Below, in pieces: positions 32,190-40,372 of a DNA stretch of 57,467 bases. Source of the stretch: a virus. Location: positions 1 through 57,467 of the IMG/VR virus record IMGVR_UViG_3300033233_000045; one strand, given 5' to 3'. Both the position numbers and the translations under genes were made by a program. A model generated the notes under the pieces. That model was given only the letters and a program-made list of their open reading frames with translations. It did no database searches and was not told the DNA's origin. How positions within the stretch are numbered: the first letter of the stretch is position 1; every line of letters begins with the position of its first letter.

Positions 32190-32432
32190 ATGGCCGACGG
32201 AATCGAGATTCTGCGGCGGCAGTATCAACGGGTGGTGACCGCGAACGTTGGGCGCGGCCCGAAGAGCCGCCGCCAGATCGAGGCTGAGCCGGGCTGGGAC
32301 GGCCAGGATCATCTGCTCCTGAAACTACCCGTGGAGACGAGCGCGCTGAACTCGATCCAGGACGCGGCCACGGGGATGTTCGCGTTCATGTTCGACTTCT
32401 CGGCCTTCGACGGGCCGAGCGCGTGGGTGTAA
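32190..32432 (+). CDS. Small tail protein
   Basis: An 80-residue protein with a short basic helix (IEILRRQYQRVVTANVGRG), a DNA-binding-like charged middle (KSRRQIEAEPGWDGQ) and a hydrophobic end (AATGMFAFMFDFSAFDG). It lies between the tail tip and a large structural gene, whose ATG follows its stop directly. It is probably a small tail component; no family recognised. Confidence 0.5.
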   Translation: MADGIEILRRQYQRVVTANVGRGPKSRRQIEAEPGWDGQDHLLLKLPVETSALNSIQDAATGMFAFMFDFSAFDGPSAWV

Positions 32433-34781
32433 ATGGCAGGACTGTCGCCGGACGTGGAGGTGATCGCCGCCCAGAGCTTTACGCTCTCGGGAACGGTGCA
32501 GATCAACGCGGGGGGAACTCCGGGCAGCGGAAACCAGGTGTTCCTCGGCCTCCACGGGACGATTGCCGGCGGCGAGGCGTGGCGACTGCGGCGGACGTTG
32601 GTGGACGTGGGACCGGTCGGCTTCCCCGACTGGCGGGCGGACCTGTTTCTGCGGAAGCCGCGCGAGATCGCGGAAACGGTGCTGGAAAGCCTGGTCCTCG
32701 GGGCGACCATTCCCACCGCGACCTATTTCACGCCGGTCTCGTTCACGGCGACGCTCGGTCCCTACCGGCTGGGCGCGCGGCTCGGCGTTTCCGCCGTGAC
32801 CATTCCGGCGGGAGCGCCGGTGGACAACGCGGAGAGTGGGGCCATCGTCTACGCCTGGTATGAGGACGCGGCCACGGTCTACAACGAGACCGTGGCCGGC
32901 CAAAACGTATTGCTGCCGCCGTTCCTGATCGCCGGGGAACCGACGCTGATCGTGACGGCGGCGGGCGGCCTGGTGGTGGACGCCTCGGGCGGCGTCGGCG
33001 GCGGCGAGAAGGTGATGAAGTTCACCGTGATTACGATCAACGGGACGCTGCTCGACGTGGCCGGGATGGCGCTCTCCGACGCCGATTGGCAAGAGGTCGC
33101 CGCGGGATCGTTCAATCTGACCGGAAATCCGGCCGCGGCGTCATTCACAGCCGCGCCGGGCGCGACGGTCACCTACGACGCGGAGGTCCGCGACTACGCG
33201 GGGACCGTGATCGCGACCGCCCAGATCCTTGACAACTGGCTGACAACCGTGGAACTGCACAACGCGGTCCAGAAGACGCCGTTCGCGGCCACTGTGCCGC
33301 TTGCGCCCACGGCCTACGTCGTGCCGATAAACACCAGCTACTCGAGGCCGTCGCGGAATCAGCCGGGCGAGGTGATCCTCACCATGAGCGCGGCCTGGAT
33401 GGCGGCGAACGAGTGGGATTCCGCCGATCTGCCGGTGGTGCTGGAGCAGGCGTCGGTGGTGACGGGCGCGCTGAGCTACCTGCCGGTCCGCGTGACGCAT
33501 CAGGCCGCCGTGGAGGTGGACCGACCGATCGGAGGACGGCCCTCCTCCTGGATCATCAACTCCGGGGCGAACGGCAGCGTGGGCGAGACGGCCGGGGCGA
33601 CCGTGTTCACGGTCACGAACACGGCCGCCCGGTTCACGCGGACATTTGCGGAAAACTGGCGGAACCTCATCGATTCCTCGAAGCCCGATTTTGGGGTGGA
33701 CCGTTACGAGATCCTGCGGCGGCATTATCTTTCCGATCTGGGGGAGCCGCAGACCGTTTACCCGGAGGACGTGTGGTGGTGGAACAGCTACCAGTTCCTG
33801 CGCCTGAACGTGACCGCGACGGGCACGGCCACGCTGACGCTTCAGGTGGACGGGATCGACCTTCAAGCGCTGGACACTCATAACCCGGATCCGGTCGCTC
33901 GGACCGCCGCGCTCGGATTCAGTCACCGCGCGGAGCGCAGAATCTACACCGTGACGGTTACGGCGGGGACGGTGGACTATTGGATCGACCTCTCGTTCCC
34001 GACGGCCTATATTTCGGAGAGCGGCGCCTATTTCCCGATGCGACGGCCCCGCGTGGACACGCTCACTCTTTCCGCGTCGGCGACAGGAACGTTCACGGTG
34101 AACGCGATGGAGTTGTCCCGGCGGGACAGTTACCCGAATCAGGCGTCCGTGGCGTTCTCGCCCGTCTCGGGCTACAACGCGGAGTGGTGCGGCATGTATC
34201 TCCGCGTGGATGGGGAGGCGACGCCGACGCTCACGTTCCCCGACGACGTGAACAAGGGAATGGAGTCTGACCTGGGAGTGGGCGGCGCTCCCCGTCACGC
34301 GGCTCCGGAAACTGAAGAGCAGCGAACGGTGGAGACGTTCTGGTCGGATCTGGCGAAGTGGGAGGGGTTCGCGGTCACCTATGACGACACCGCGCGGGCC
34401 GCGTTCCACCGGGACGGTTTCGGGACGGAGTTCGTCTCGAGGTTCGGCGAGCCGGCGCAGTACGCCCGCGAGACGACGCCGGGGACGGATTGGACGGGGA
34501 GCGCAGACGCCCACTCGTTTCAGCCGCTTCACTCGCTCCGGGTCGGGAGCGTCCAGTTCCCGAACGCGGTGAACGTGACGCTCCGGGGTCGGAAGCGTCT
34601 CGGCGGCGGCGTCGAGGCGGTCGTCTGCGTGGGAGGCGCTCGGGGACCGGCCGCGCTTACGTTTCGGCTTCTGGACGCGGCGAACAACGTGCTCGCGACG
34701 GGAATCACGTCCGACGCGCGGGGACGCATCCATTACGAGCCGGTAAAGCCCGGCAAAATTGTGAGGTTCGAGGCAACATGA
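32433..34781 (+). CDS. Large virion structural (tail) protein
   Basis: A 782-residue, beta-rich protein that begins immediately after the previous stop. Segments such as GTATLTLQVDGIDLQALD, VTAGTVDYWIDLSFPTAY and LTLSASATGTFTVNAMEL suggest consecutive jelly-roll or Ig-like domains. The final 60 residues (GPAALTFRLLDAANNVLAT, then GRIHYEPVKPGKIVRFEA) resemble a carboxypeptidase-regulatory-like sandwich. No enzyme signature was seen. It most likely forms part of the tail tip or a side fibre. Its stop overlaps the start of the zinc-ribbon gene. Confidence 0.6.
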   Translation: MAGLSPDVEVIAAQSFTLSGTVQINAGGTPGSGNQVFLGLHGTIAGGEAWRLRRTLVDVGPVGFPDWRADLFLRKPREIAETVLESLVLGATIPTATYFTPVSFTATLGPYRLGARLGVSAVTIPAGAPVDNAESGAIVYAWYEDAATVYNETVAGQNVLLPPFLIAGEPTLIVTAAGGLVVDASGGVGGGEKVMKFTVITINGTLLDVAGMALSDADWQEVAAGSFNLTGNPAAASFTAAPGATVTYDAEVRDYAGTVIATAQILDNWLTTVELHNAVQKTPFAATVPLAPTAYVVPINTSYSRPSRNQPGEVILTMSAAWMAANEWDSADLPVVLEQASVVTGALSYLPVRVTHQAAVEVDRPIGGRPSSWIINSGANGSVGETAGATVFTVTNTAARFTRTFAENWRNLIDSSKPDFGVDRYEILRRHYLSDLGEPQTVYPEDVWWWNSYQFLRLNVTATGTATLTLQVDGIDLQALDTHNPDPVARTAALGFSHRAERRIYTVTVTAGTVDYWIDLSFPTAYISESGAYFPMRRPRVDTLTLSASATGTFTVNAMELSRRDSYPNQASVAFSPVSGYNAEWCGMYLRVDGEATPTLTFPDDVNKGMESDLGVGGAPRHAAPETEEQRTVETFWSDLAKWEGFAVTYDDTARAAFHRDGFGTEFVSRFGEPAQYARETTPGTDWTGSADAHSFQPLHSLRVGSVQFPNAVNVTLRGRKRLGGGVEAVVCVGGARGPAALTFRLLDAANNVLATGITSDARGRIHYEPVKPGKIVRFEAT

Positions 34782-34999
34782 GCGACACCATTTACCCGCT
34801 GACGACGGCCGGAAGGACGGTCATTCCGATCGCGGGATCAGAACTCTTCTCGGTCACGCCGAAGGGCTGGCAGTGCCCGGTCTGCAAGGCCGTTTGGGCG
34901 CCCCATTGGCCGGGCTGCTCCAACTGCAACCGGCCCGCGCAGGAAAAGTCGGTCTACGGCGCGACGGCGATGATCACGCGCGGGAAATCGGATGACTGA
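34778..34999 (+). CDS. Zinc-ribbon virion protein
   Basis: A 73-residue protein with a clear CxxC...CxxC zinc ribbon: CPVCKAVWAPHWPGCSNC. Short strands flank it. It is coupled at both ends: ATGA with the preceding large gene and TGATG with the next gene. Small zinc ribbons occur in phage tail operons without a known job. Confidence 0.6.
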   Translation: MSDTIYPLTTAGRTVIPIAGSELFSVTPKGWQCPVCKAVWAPHWPGCSNCNRPAQEKSVYGATAMITRGKSDD

Positions 35000-35646
35000 T
35001 GGCCGTCGCCGTCCACACGCGCCAGACGTCGCATCTGCCGTGCATCGCCTCGGGCGGCCCGACGGCGCTCAACCCGCGCAACTACGAGCACCGGATGGGA
35101 TCCTACTTCGAGACGTTCATCCGGAACGGGGACGTCTGGCATCGTCGGTCCTACGCGGCCTCGCCGCCGTTTGCGTGGGAGTTGCCGGTCACGACGACCG
35201 GGGACGCGAGTTTCCCGTGGTCCTACGTCCTCTCGTGGCGACGGATCACGCTGCTCTACGTCCGAGGCGCGGCCGACACGTGGATCACCGTTTCGGATGA
35301 CGAGGGGCTGACCTGGGAGACGCCGACGTTGAGCATCGCGGGCGGGGTGAAACCTTACGGGGTGGTCTGTCCGTATACGGGAACGGAGTGGATCGCGGCG
35401 TTCGTGACGGCGACGGAAAAGATCGGGATGCGCCGGCGCTACGGAGGCGCGGCGACGTTCGAGGCGCAGGTGAACCTGAAAGATTCCGCGGGCGCGGATC
35501 TGCTCTTCGAGAACGACACGTTCGCGTTCTGGGTGGGCTATGAGAATGCCGCGCGGTTGATGCTGCACGCCCACATCAAGGGCGAGAGCGCAACGAGCAC
35601 GTGGCACTCGGCCGATGACGGCGCGACGTGGGCGCGCTTCACTTAG
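34999..35646 (+). CDS. BNR/Asp-box repeat tail protein
   Basis: A 215-residue protein with at least two Asp-box motifs (SDDEGLTWE and ADDGATWAR), the S-x-D-x-G-x-T-W pattern of beta-propeller blades in sialidase-like folds. Strand-rich segments WITVSDDE and FVTATEKIGM connect them. It is too short for a full propeller, so it may be a partial propeller or a trimeric fibre part. The role is host-surface binding by inference; no sialidase active-site residues are evident. Confidence 0.55.
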   Translation: MAVAVHTRQTSHLPCIASGGPTALNPRNYEHRMGSYFETFIRNGDVWHRRSYAASPPFAWELPVTTTGDASFPWSYVLSWRRITLLYVRGAADTWITVSDDEGLTWETPTLSIAGGVKPYGVVCPYTGTEWIAAFVTATEKIGMRRRYGGAATFEAQVNLKDSAGADLLFENDTFAFWVGYENAARLMLHAHIKGESATSTWHSADDGATWARFT

Positions 35647-35659
35647 GGAGAGGAAACAA

Positions 35660-36004
35660 ATGCCGGAGACCGTGGAGCGAGAAATCGTTGTGGACGCGAT
35701 GCCGGAGACGGCGACGGAGCCGTGCCGGCACGAGCATTTCGAGACCGGATTCGGTTTCGTGCGCGTGGAGGCGCCGGGAACGGACACGGCGATGGGGTGG
35801 GCGATGCAATTGCAGGTCCGTTGCGCCGACTGCCACGAGCCGTTCGCGTTCCTGGGACTCGACCCGGCTGGGGCGCCCAACCGCGCGATCACGGCGCCGG
35901 ACCGGCTCACCGCGGTGATTCCCATCGTCCCCACGTCGCGGGCCCCGCGCGTCGGACCGCGCATTGTATTGGCGCGACCGGGCGATCTGCCGCGGATCAA
36001 CTGA
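35660..36004 (+). CDS. Conserved phage protein with CxxC motif
   Basis: A 114-residue protein matching a family of small phage proteins that share a CRH element near residue 22 and LQVRCADCHEPFAFLGLDP later. The cysteine and histidine residues probably bind one zinc. The end is a strand-rich, proline-containing segment (TAVIPIVPTSRAPRVG). It is located in the tail-fibre cluster with a good ribosome site (GGAGAGGAAAC). Function unknown. Confidence 0.6.
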   Translation: MPETVEREIVVDAMPETATEPCRHEHFETGFGFVRVEAPGTDTAMGWAMQLQVRCADCHEPFAFLGLDPAGAPNRAITAPDRLTAVIPIVPTSRAPRVGPRIVLARPGDLPRIN

Positions 36005-36006
36005 CG

Positions 36007-36762
36007 ATGCCGACGTATAACCTGCTCTCCACGCAGTTGCCGGTGATGCCGACGCCGACGACGGGTCTTCAGAACCCGGCGTCAGTGACGCCGCTGCTCT
36101 ACGATGCGATTATCGCCGGCGAGACCGTGAACGCGCGCCCGAAGGTGAACCGGAACACCGTCCGTGACGAGATGATCGGTCGGCACGGCGGCGGCGTCTA
36201 CGCCGTCCAAACGGGGCTGAACCTCGCCATCGGCTCCGGGCTGAACGTGGTCGTGCAGGCGGGACAGGCGATCATCGACGGGCCGCGGACGGTCGCGGCG
36301 AACACCAACGTCGCCGTCTCGAACGCGATCACGAACGGGACGGTCTGGATGACGCAGGCGGGGGCGCTCTCAGCCTCGGTGAACCTGACGCCACCCGCGG
36401 GAAACGTCTGTTTCCTCGGGTTCTACACCACGGCAGGAGGGGTCGTCACCGCCGTGGACGAGTCGGGCGTGCTTCGGCTCGATCAGGGGAACACGCCGCT
36501 GCGGCGGACGGCGGACACGAGCGTGCCCGGCGACACGCCGCCGTCGACGCTGCGGTTCTGGAACAAGTGCCCCGGCGGCCTGTTCCTGTGGGACGGGCTG
36601 GCGTGGAACACGGCCGCGGGCGATCAAGGAGCTACGCTGCCGCTCACGATCGGCTCAACCGAATCGTGGGTGATCCCGGCGGGGCGGCAGGCGGTGATCG
36701 CCACGCTCTCGGTGCTGGGCAGCCTGACCGTGAACGGACTGCTCAAGGTGGTGGGGGATTAG
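36007..36762 (+). CDS. Tail fibre-like structural protein
   Basis: A 251-residue beta-rich protein (MPTYNLLSTQLPVMPTP start). The pattern includes NLAIGSGLNVVVQAGQAIIDG and VVTAVDESGVLRLDQGNT, which resemble tail-fibre or baseplate wedge attachments, then FWNKCPGGLFLWDG and a short beta-prism-like end (GSLTVNGLLKVVGD). It ends exactly where the next gene starts. Probably part of the distal fibres. Confidence 0.55.
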   Translation: MPTYNLLSTQLPVMPTPTTGLQNPASVTPLLYDAIIAGETVNARPKVNRNTVRDEMIGRHGGGVYAVQTGLNLAIGSGLNVVVQAGQAIIDGPRTVAANTNVAVSNAITNGTVWMTQAGALSASVNLTPPAGNVCFLGFYTTAGGVVTAVDESGVLRLDQGNTPLRRTADTSVPGDTPPSTLRFWNKCPGGLFLWDGLAWNTAAGDQGATLPLTIGSTESWVIPAGRQAVIATLSVLGSLTVNGLLKVVGD

Positions 36763-37380
36763 ATGGGTGGAGTGATCAGCACGGGTCTGGTGCGGGGGAG
36801 CCGGCTCGCCAAAAGCGTCGCGGGCGCCGCGAACGTCACCCTCACTGCCGATGAGGCGCAGAACCGGGTGCTGGAGTTCACCGGAGCGCTCACCGGCAGC
36901 ATCAGCGTGGGCGTCCCCGACGCCGTGGCGACTGCCGGGGCCGAATGGCTCGTGTTCAACAACACGACCGGGCTGTTCACCCTCACGGCCAAGACCGTAA
37001 GCGGAACAGGAATCGTCGTCGCCCAGGGGCGCAAGGCGATCCTCTACTCGGACGGAACGAACCTGGTCACGGGGGTGGCTCAGGACGAGGGACGGTCCAC
37101 GGTCAACATGGCGAGCGACGCCGACATCACGCTCACGGCGGCGCAGGCGGCGGCAGGGATCATCGAGATCACCTCGACCGTGCTCACCGCCACCCGGAAC
37201 GTGATCCTGCCCACCTCCGACGGGCGGGTGTGGATCGTCCACAACAACACTTCGACGACGCCGCAATCGCTCGTGTTCAAGACGAGCGCGGGGACGGGCG
37301 TCACCGTGGCGGCGGCGGCGCGCCGGGCGCTTATCTACTGTGACGGCACAAACATCGTGGCCGCCGCCACGGCGATCTAG
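36763..37380 (+). CDS. Fibre protein with two tandem beta-sandwich modules
   Basis: A 205-residue protein made of two copies of the module found in other virion proteins of this genome. Copy 1 (residues 10-105) has NVTLTADEAQNRVLEFTGAL, then NNTTGLFTLTAKTVSGTGI and a DGTNLV end. Copy 2 (110-205) has DITLTAAQAAAGIIEITST, NNTSTTPQSLVFKTSAGTG and a DGTNIV end. Modules of this kind occur in phage tail fibres. The protein consists of almost nothing else, so it may polymerise into, or decorate, a fibre. Confidence 0.65.
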   Translation: MGGVISTGLVRGSRLAKSVAGAANVTLTADEAQNRVLEFTGALTGSISVGVPDAVATAGAEWLVFNNTTGLFTLTAKTVSGTGIVVAQGRKAILYSDGTNLVTGVAQDEGRSTVNMASDADITLTAAQAAAGIIEITSTVLTATRNVILPTSDGRVWIVHNNTSTTPQSLVFKTSAGTGVTVAAAARRALIYCDGTNIVAAATAI

Positions 37381-37388
37381 GGGGGGGA

Positions 37389-37697
37389 ATGAAACAACTG
37401 GCACACTTCGGAACGCGGGTGGCGACGATCTTCGCTGAAGTGGACGAGGAGGGGAACAACCTGCGCGAGATTCCCGTGGAGATCGGCCTGCGCGCGCTGT
37501 CGGCGTCCGCGTTTCTGGAACTGTTCCAACGCCTGCATGAGGAACGGAACGCGAAACGGGAGCAGATGGGACTGCCGCCACTGGCGATGGACGCCGCGAC
37601 CGTGAATCTGCTCGAGTACGCGAGAAAACTCCAGGGCGAGGCGCAAGAGGCGGCGCTGCTGCAAAAAGTGGAGCAGAGCCGCGCGGGACGGGAGTGA
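37389..37697 (+). CDS. Small hypothetical protein
   Basis: A 102-residue protein with a beta start (MKQLAHFGTRVATIFAEVDE) and a helical remainder (SASAFLELFQRLHEERNAKR, LLEYARKLQGEAQEAALLQ). It sits in the fibre cluster with GGGGGG upstream of the ATG. It might be a fibre assembly chaperone on the basis of position and helical end, but no family was recognised. Confidence 0.5.
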   Translation: MKQLAHFGTRVATIFAEVDEEGNNLREIPVEIGLRALSASAFLELFQRLHEERNAKREQMGLPPLAMDAATVNLLEYARKLQGEAQEAALLQKVEQSRAGRE

Positions 37698-37698
37698 C

Positions 37699-38064
37699 AT
37701 GGCGCGTCGGGTCACCACGGTGTTGGCGTCCGCGCAGCGGCAGGGTAGCGTCACCAGCGCGCCGCTGGTCCCGAATACTGCCTCGCGCGATTTCGTGGTC
37801 GGTGTCTCCCTGGATGCTCTCAACGTTGTGGACGGCGCGAATACAATGGATGTTGTATTGGAAGGATCGTTTGACGCGGGAATTTCCTGGCGTCTGTTGG
37901 CGGCGACGACGTGGCAGGGCGGGTTTATCGGGCGCGACGGGCTGCCGGTCGCGCCTCGGATCGGAACGAGATCCGACGTCAACCCCGATCAGATCCGAAT
38001 CAGACTAGATGGAGTGCGCCGGCAACGGATCGCCGCCCTCGTTGACGAGGATCAGGGTGGGTAG
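37699..38064 (+). CDS. Small virion protein
   Basis: A 121-residue beta-rich protein (MARRVTTVLASAQRQGS start; VVLEGSFDAGISWRLLA in the middle; a basic RIRLDGVRRQRIAALVDE end). The DAGISW-type segment recalls lectin-like strands. The stop shares a base with the GTG of the next gene. Placed among the fibre genes; role unknown. Confidence 0.5.
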   Translation: MARRVTTVLASAQRQGSVTSAPLVPNTASRDFVVGVSLDALNVVDGANTMDVVLEGSFDAGISWRLLAATTWQGGFIGRDGLPVAPRIGTRSDVNPDQIRIRLDGVRRQRIAALVDEDQGG

Positions 38065-38747
38065 TGGCTCTCACATTTGACGCGGCCAGTCAGGGGGAAA
38101 CGAGCGCGGGCACGTCCCTGACGGTCTCCCATACGTGCGGCGCGACCGCCACCATCCTCATACTGGGTGTCGCAACCTATTCCACTCCCGCCACGGTAAC
38201 GGCCACCTATAACGGCGTAGCCATGACGGAGGTCCCGGTCAGCAATCAACTCTATGGGGTGGGGAGCACGAACCGGCTCACCTGTCTCTATCTGGTCAAT
38301 CCGGCGTCGGGGGCGCACAACATCGTCATCACGGCGTCCGTTTCCAATGAGATCGTCATGGGCGCCGTGTCTTATCTCGGCGGGGATACGACAACGCCGC
38401 AGGACGGATCGGCCAAAACGTCCGCCACCGGTCCTCCGATCACGCAAAATATCGTCAGCGAGACGAACGATCTGGTCGTGGACGTCACGAGCACCTATCA
38501 GCCGGGAGTGCTCACGGCGGGCGCCGGACAAACCGAACGCGTCAACAACAACAACGGCGGCACGAACGAGAGTTTGGGCATGAGCGAGGAAGCCGGGGCG
38601 GCGAGCGTCACCATGTCATGGAGCGCGTCCACCGGCATTACGGCCATTGGACAAATCGGGCTCAACCTGAACATTGCCGCGTTGGCCGGAGGTCCGTTCC
38701 CGCCGTGGCGACCCGATCCGCAACGAGCGACGCTGCGGACGATGTAG
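38064..38747 (+). CDS. Beta-rich virion protein
   Basis: A 227-residue protein starting at GTG (MALTFDAASQGETS). Segments ATILILGVATYSTPATVTAT, YNGVAMTEV and LTCLYLVNPASGAHNIVIT match a family of phage and bacterial beta-sandwich proteins with an SxxxxDLVVDV signature (here NDLVVDVTSTYQPGVLTAG). It is likely a host-binding or structural fibre part. No transmembrane or signal segment. Confidence 0.6.
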   Translation: MALTFDAASQGETSAGTSLTVSHTCGATATILILGVATYSTPATVTATYNGVAMTEVPVSNQLYGVGSTNRLTCLYLVNPASGAHNIVITASVSNEIVMGAVSYLGGDTTTPQDGSAKTSATGPPITQNIVSETNDLVVDVTSTYQPGVLTAGAGQTERVNNNNGGTNESLGMSEEAGAASVTMSWSASTGITAIGQIGLNLNIAALAGGPFPPWRPDPQRATLRTM

Positions 38748-38754
38748 GAGAGCA

Positions 38755-39078
38755 ATGCCCGAGTGGTGGGACCGTTACGTGGATGACGCCGGGACGGTCA
38801 TGTTCGCGGCGCGGCAGACGGGGAGGTTCCGCATCCGGAGCGCGGATGGGGTCGTCGATGGCCTGCCGGGCGACTATCTGGCGCGACCCGTGGGCGGCGG
38901 ACGGCGCATGATCCCCGCCGAGATGTTCGAGGCGCGCTATCATCTCCTCCGCGACCCGGAGGAGGAAGAGGCGCGGGAGCGAAGGTTGATCGCGGAAGCG
39001 GAAGCGGAGATGGAAGCGGCGCGGGCAAAAGTGGCGGCGGCCCGATCTCGCCTCGAGGGACTGTCCGGTGGCGGCTAA
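38755..39078 (+). CDS. Small protein with GDYLARP motif (paralogue 1)
   Basis: A 107-residue protein. The first 65 residues contain a compact beta unit ending PGDYLARPVGGGRRMIPAEMF. The rest is a charged coiled coil (EEEEARERRLIAEAEAEME, AARAKVAAARSRLEG). The same beta unit occurs in the next protein. It overlaps that gene by 11 bases. Function unknown. Confidence 0.55.
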   Translation: MPEWWDRYVDDAGTVMFAARQTGRFRIRSADGVVDGLPGDYLARPVGGGRRMIPAEMFEARYHLLRDPEEEEARERRLIAEAEAEMEAARAKVAAARSRLEGLSGGG

Positions 39079-39391
39079 GGTCTATCGGTTCGAGGAGCGG
39101 CCCGTCGAGTCGCGCGCGTCTCAAACGATCTACGCGCCGTTAATCTCACTCTACGTGCCCCGCTCGGCCCCGGACGACCCCGAACCGTGGCGGGTGGCGG
39201 TGCAACGCTCCACGGGACGACGAGTGGCGGCGCGTCGGTTGAAGGACAACTGCGCCGTGCTGCAAGAGCGGGACCGGTTCGTGAAGGGACGGGAGGGAGA
39301 CGTGTTGGTGCGGCCCTCGGATGGGGAACGAACGATCATCCCCTACCGCCGGTTCAAAGCGGAATACGATTGGTCGGATGACCGGGATTAG
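39068..39391 (+). CDS. Small protein with GDVLVRP motif (paralogue 2)
   Basis: A 107-residue protein that starts at GTG inside the previous gene. Its C-terminal half (GREGDVLVRPSDGERTIIPY, then RRFKAEYDW) aligns with the GDYLARP unit of the preceding protein, so the two are partial paralogues with different partners attached. The N-terminal half is basic. Function unknown. Confidence 0.55.
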   Translation: MAAKVYRFEERPVESRASQTIYAPLISLYVPRSAPDDPEPWRVAVQRSTGRRVAARRLKDNCAVLQERDRFVKGREGDVLVRPSDGERTIIPYRRFKAEYDWSDDRD

Positions 39392-39400
39392 GAGGCTGAG

Positions 39401-39868
39401 ATGGCGAGTTTCGTCTACAATCAGGGGGCCACGCGCATCCTGAACGGCAATATCGACATGCTGACGGACACCATCAAGTGCATGTTGATCGGGACGCTCG
39501 GCGGCGGCTACACGGAGAACCGCGACCACGATTTCGTGGATTCGATCACGGCCGCCACAACGGATGAACTGACCGTCTCCTCGGGTTACGTGGCCGGTTT
39601 TGGAGGGTCGGGCCGCAAGACATTGGCGTTAAAAACGGTGACCGAGAGCGACGCCAACGACCGCGCGGAGTTCGACGCGGAGAACATCACCTGGACGGCG
39701 CTCGCCACCGGCGACACCATCGACGCGGCGGCGCTAATCAAGGAGGTCGCGAACGACGCGGCCAGCCCGTTGATCGCGCACCTGGACCTGACGGATACGC
39801 CCACCAACGGCGGCGACATCACCCTGGTCGTGGACGCGAGCGGGTTTTTCGTGCTCTCCACGGTCTAG
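39401..39868 (+). CDS. Conserved phage structural protein
   Basis: A 155-residue protein of a widespread phage structural family: MASFVYNQGATRILNGNIDM, then DTIKCMLIGTLGGG, NRDHDFVDSITAA, and the later ENITWTALATGDTIDAAALI with an end LVVDASGFFVLST. It is beta-rich with no enzymatic motif. It belongs to the tail-fibre region and probably attaches to a fibre or baseplate. Confidence 0.65.
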   Translation: MASFVYNQGATRILNGNIDMLTDTIKCMLIGTLGGGYTENRDHDFVDSITAATTDELTVSSGYVAGFGGSGRKTLALKTVTESDANDRAEFDAENITWTALATGDTIDAAALIKEVANDAASPLIAHLDLTDTPTNGGDITLVVDASGFFVLSTV

Positions 39869-39880
39869 CGAGGAGGCGTC

Positions 39881-40345
39881 ATGGCGCGGTCCTATACGTT
39901 CATCATCTCGGCGCTGACGGGTCTCACGGCCGTTCCGTTCGCGCAACTGGCGACGCCCGCCACGACGGCCATCGAATTGATCCGGTTCGAGTTGGGGCAG
40001 GAGACGAGCGAGACGAGTCAGCAGGAGTGTGTTACGCTCACCCGGCGCAGCACCGCCTCGACACTTCCTACCTCGACAACACCGTTGGCGTTGTCGCAGC
40101 GGGACCCGGCGTCGCTCCTGACGGGCAGCACGACCACGAACGCGCAGGGAATCGCCACGGTGACGGGGACTATCGGCAACCTCCTCAAGCGGTGGACGTT
40201 CAATGTTCTGAACGGCCTGCTCTGGGTGCCCGTCCCGGAGGAGCGGATCACGGTGGAGCCGAGTTCGTTCGTAACGTGGCAGTTCGCGACGGCGCCCGCC
40301 GCGAACACCTGGTCGGGCGAGATCGTGTTCCGCGAACTCTCTTAA
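39881..40345 (+). CDS. Virion structural protein
   Basis: A 154-residue beta-rich protein (MARSYTFIISALTGLTAVPF start). The pattern ATTAIELIRFELGQETSET, followed by LSQRDPASLLTGSTTTN and FVTWQFATAPAANTWSGEIV, fits phage structural proteins found next to repetitive tail proteins. It lies before the large repeat protein with an intact ribosome site. Likely part of the same structure. Confidence 0.55.
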   Translation: MARSYTFIISALTGLTAVPFAQLATPATTAIELIRFELGQETSETSQQECVTLTRRSTASTLPTSTTPLALSQRDPASLLTGSTTTNAQGIATVTGTIGNLLKRWTFNVLNGLLWVPVPEERITVEPSSFVTWQFATAPAANTWSGEIVFRELS

Positions 40346-40372
40346 ATCGGGCCGGGGAGGAGACAGGGAGCC

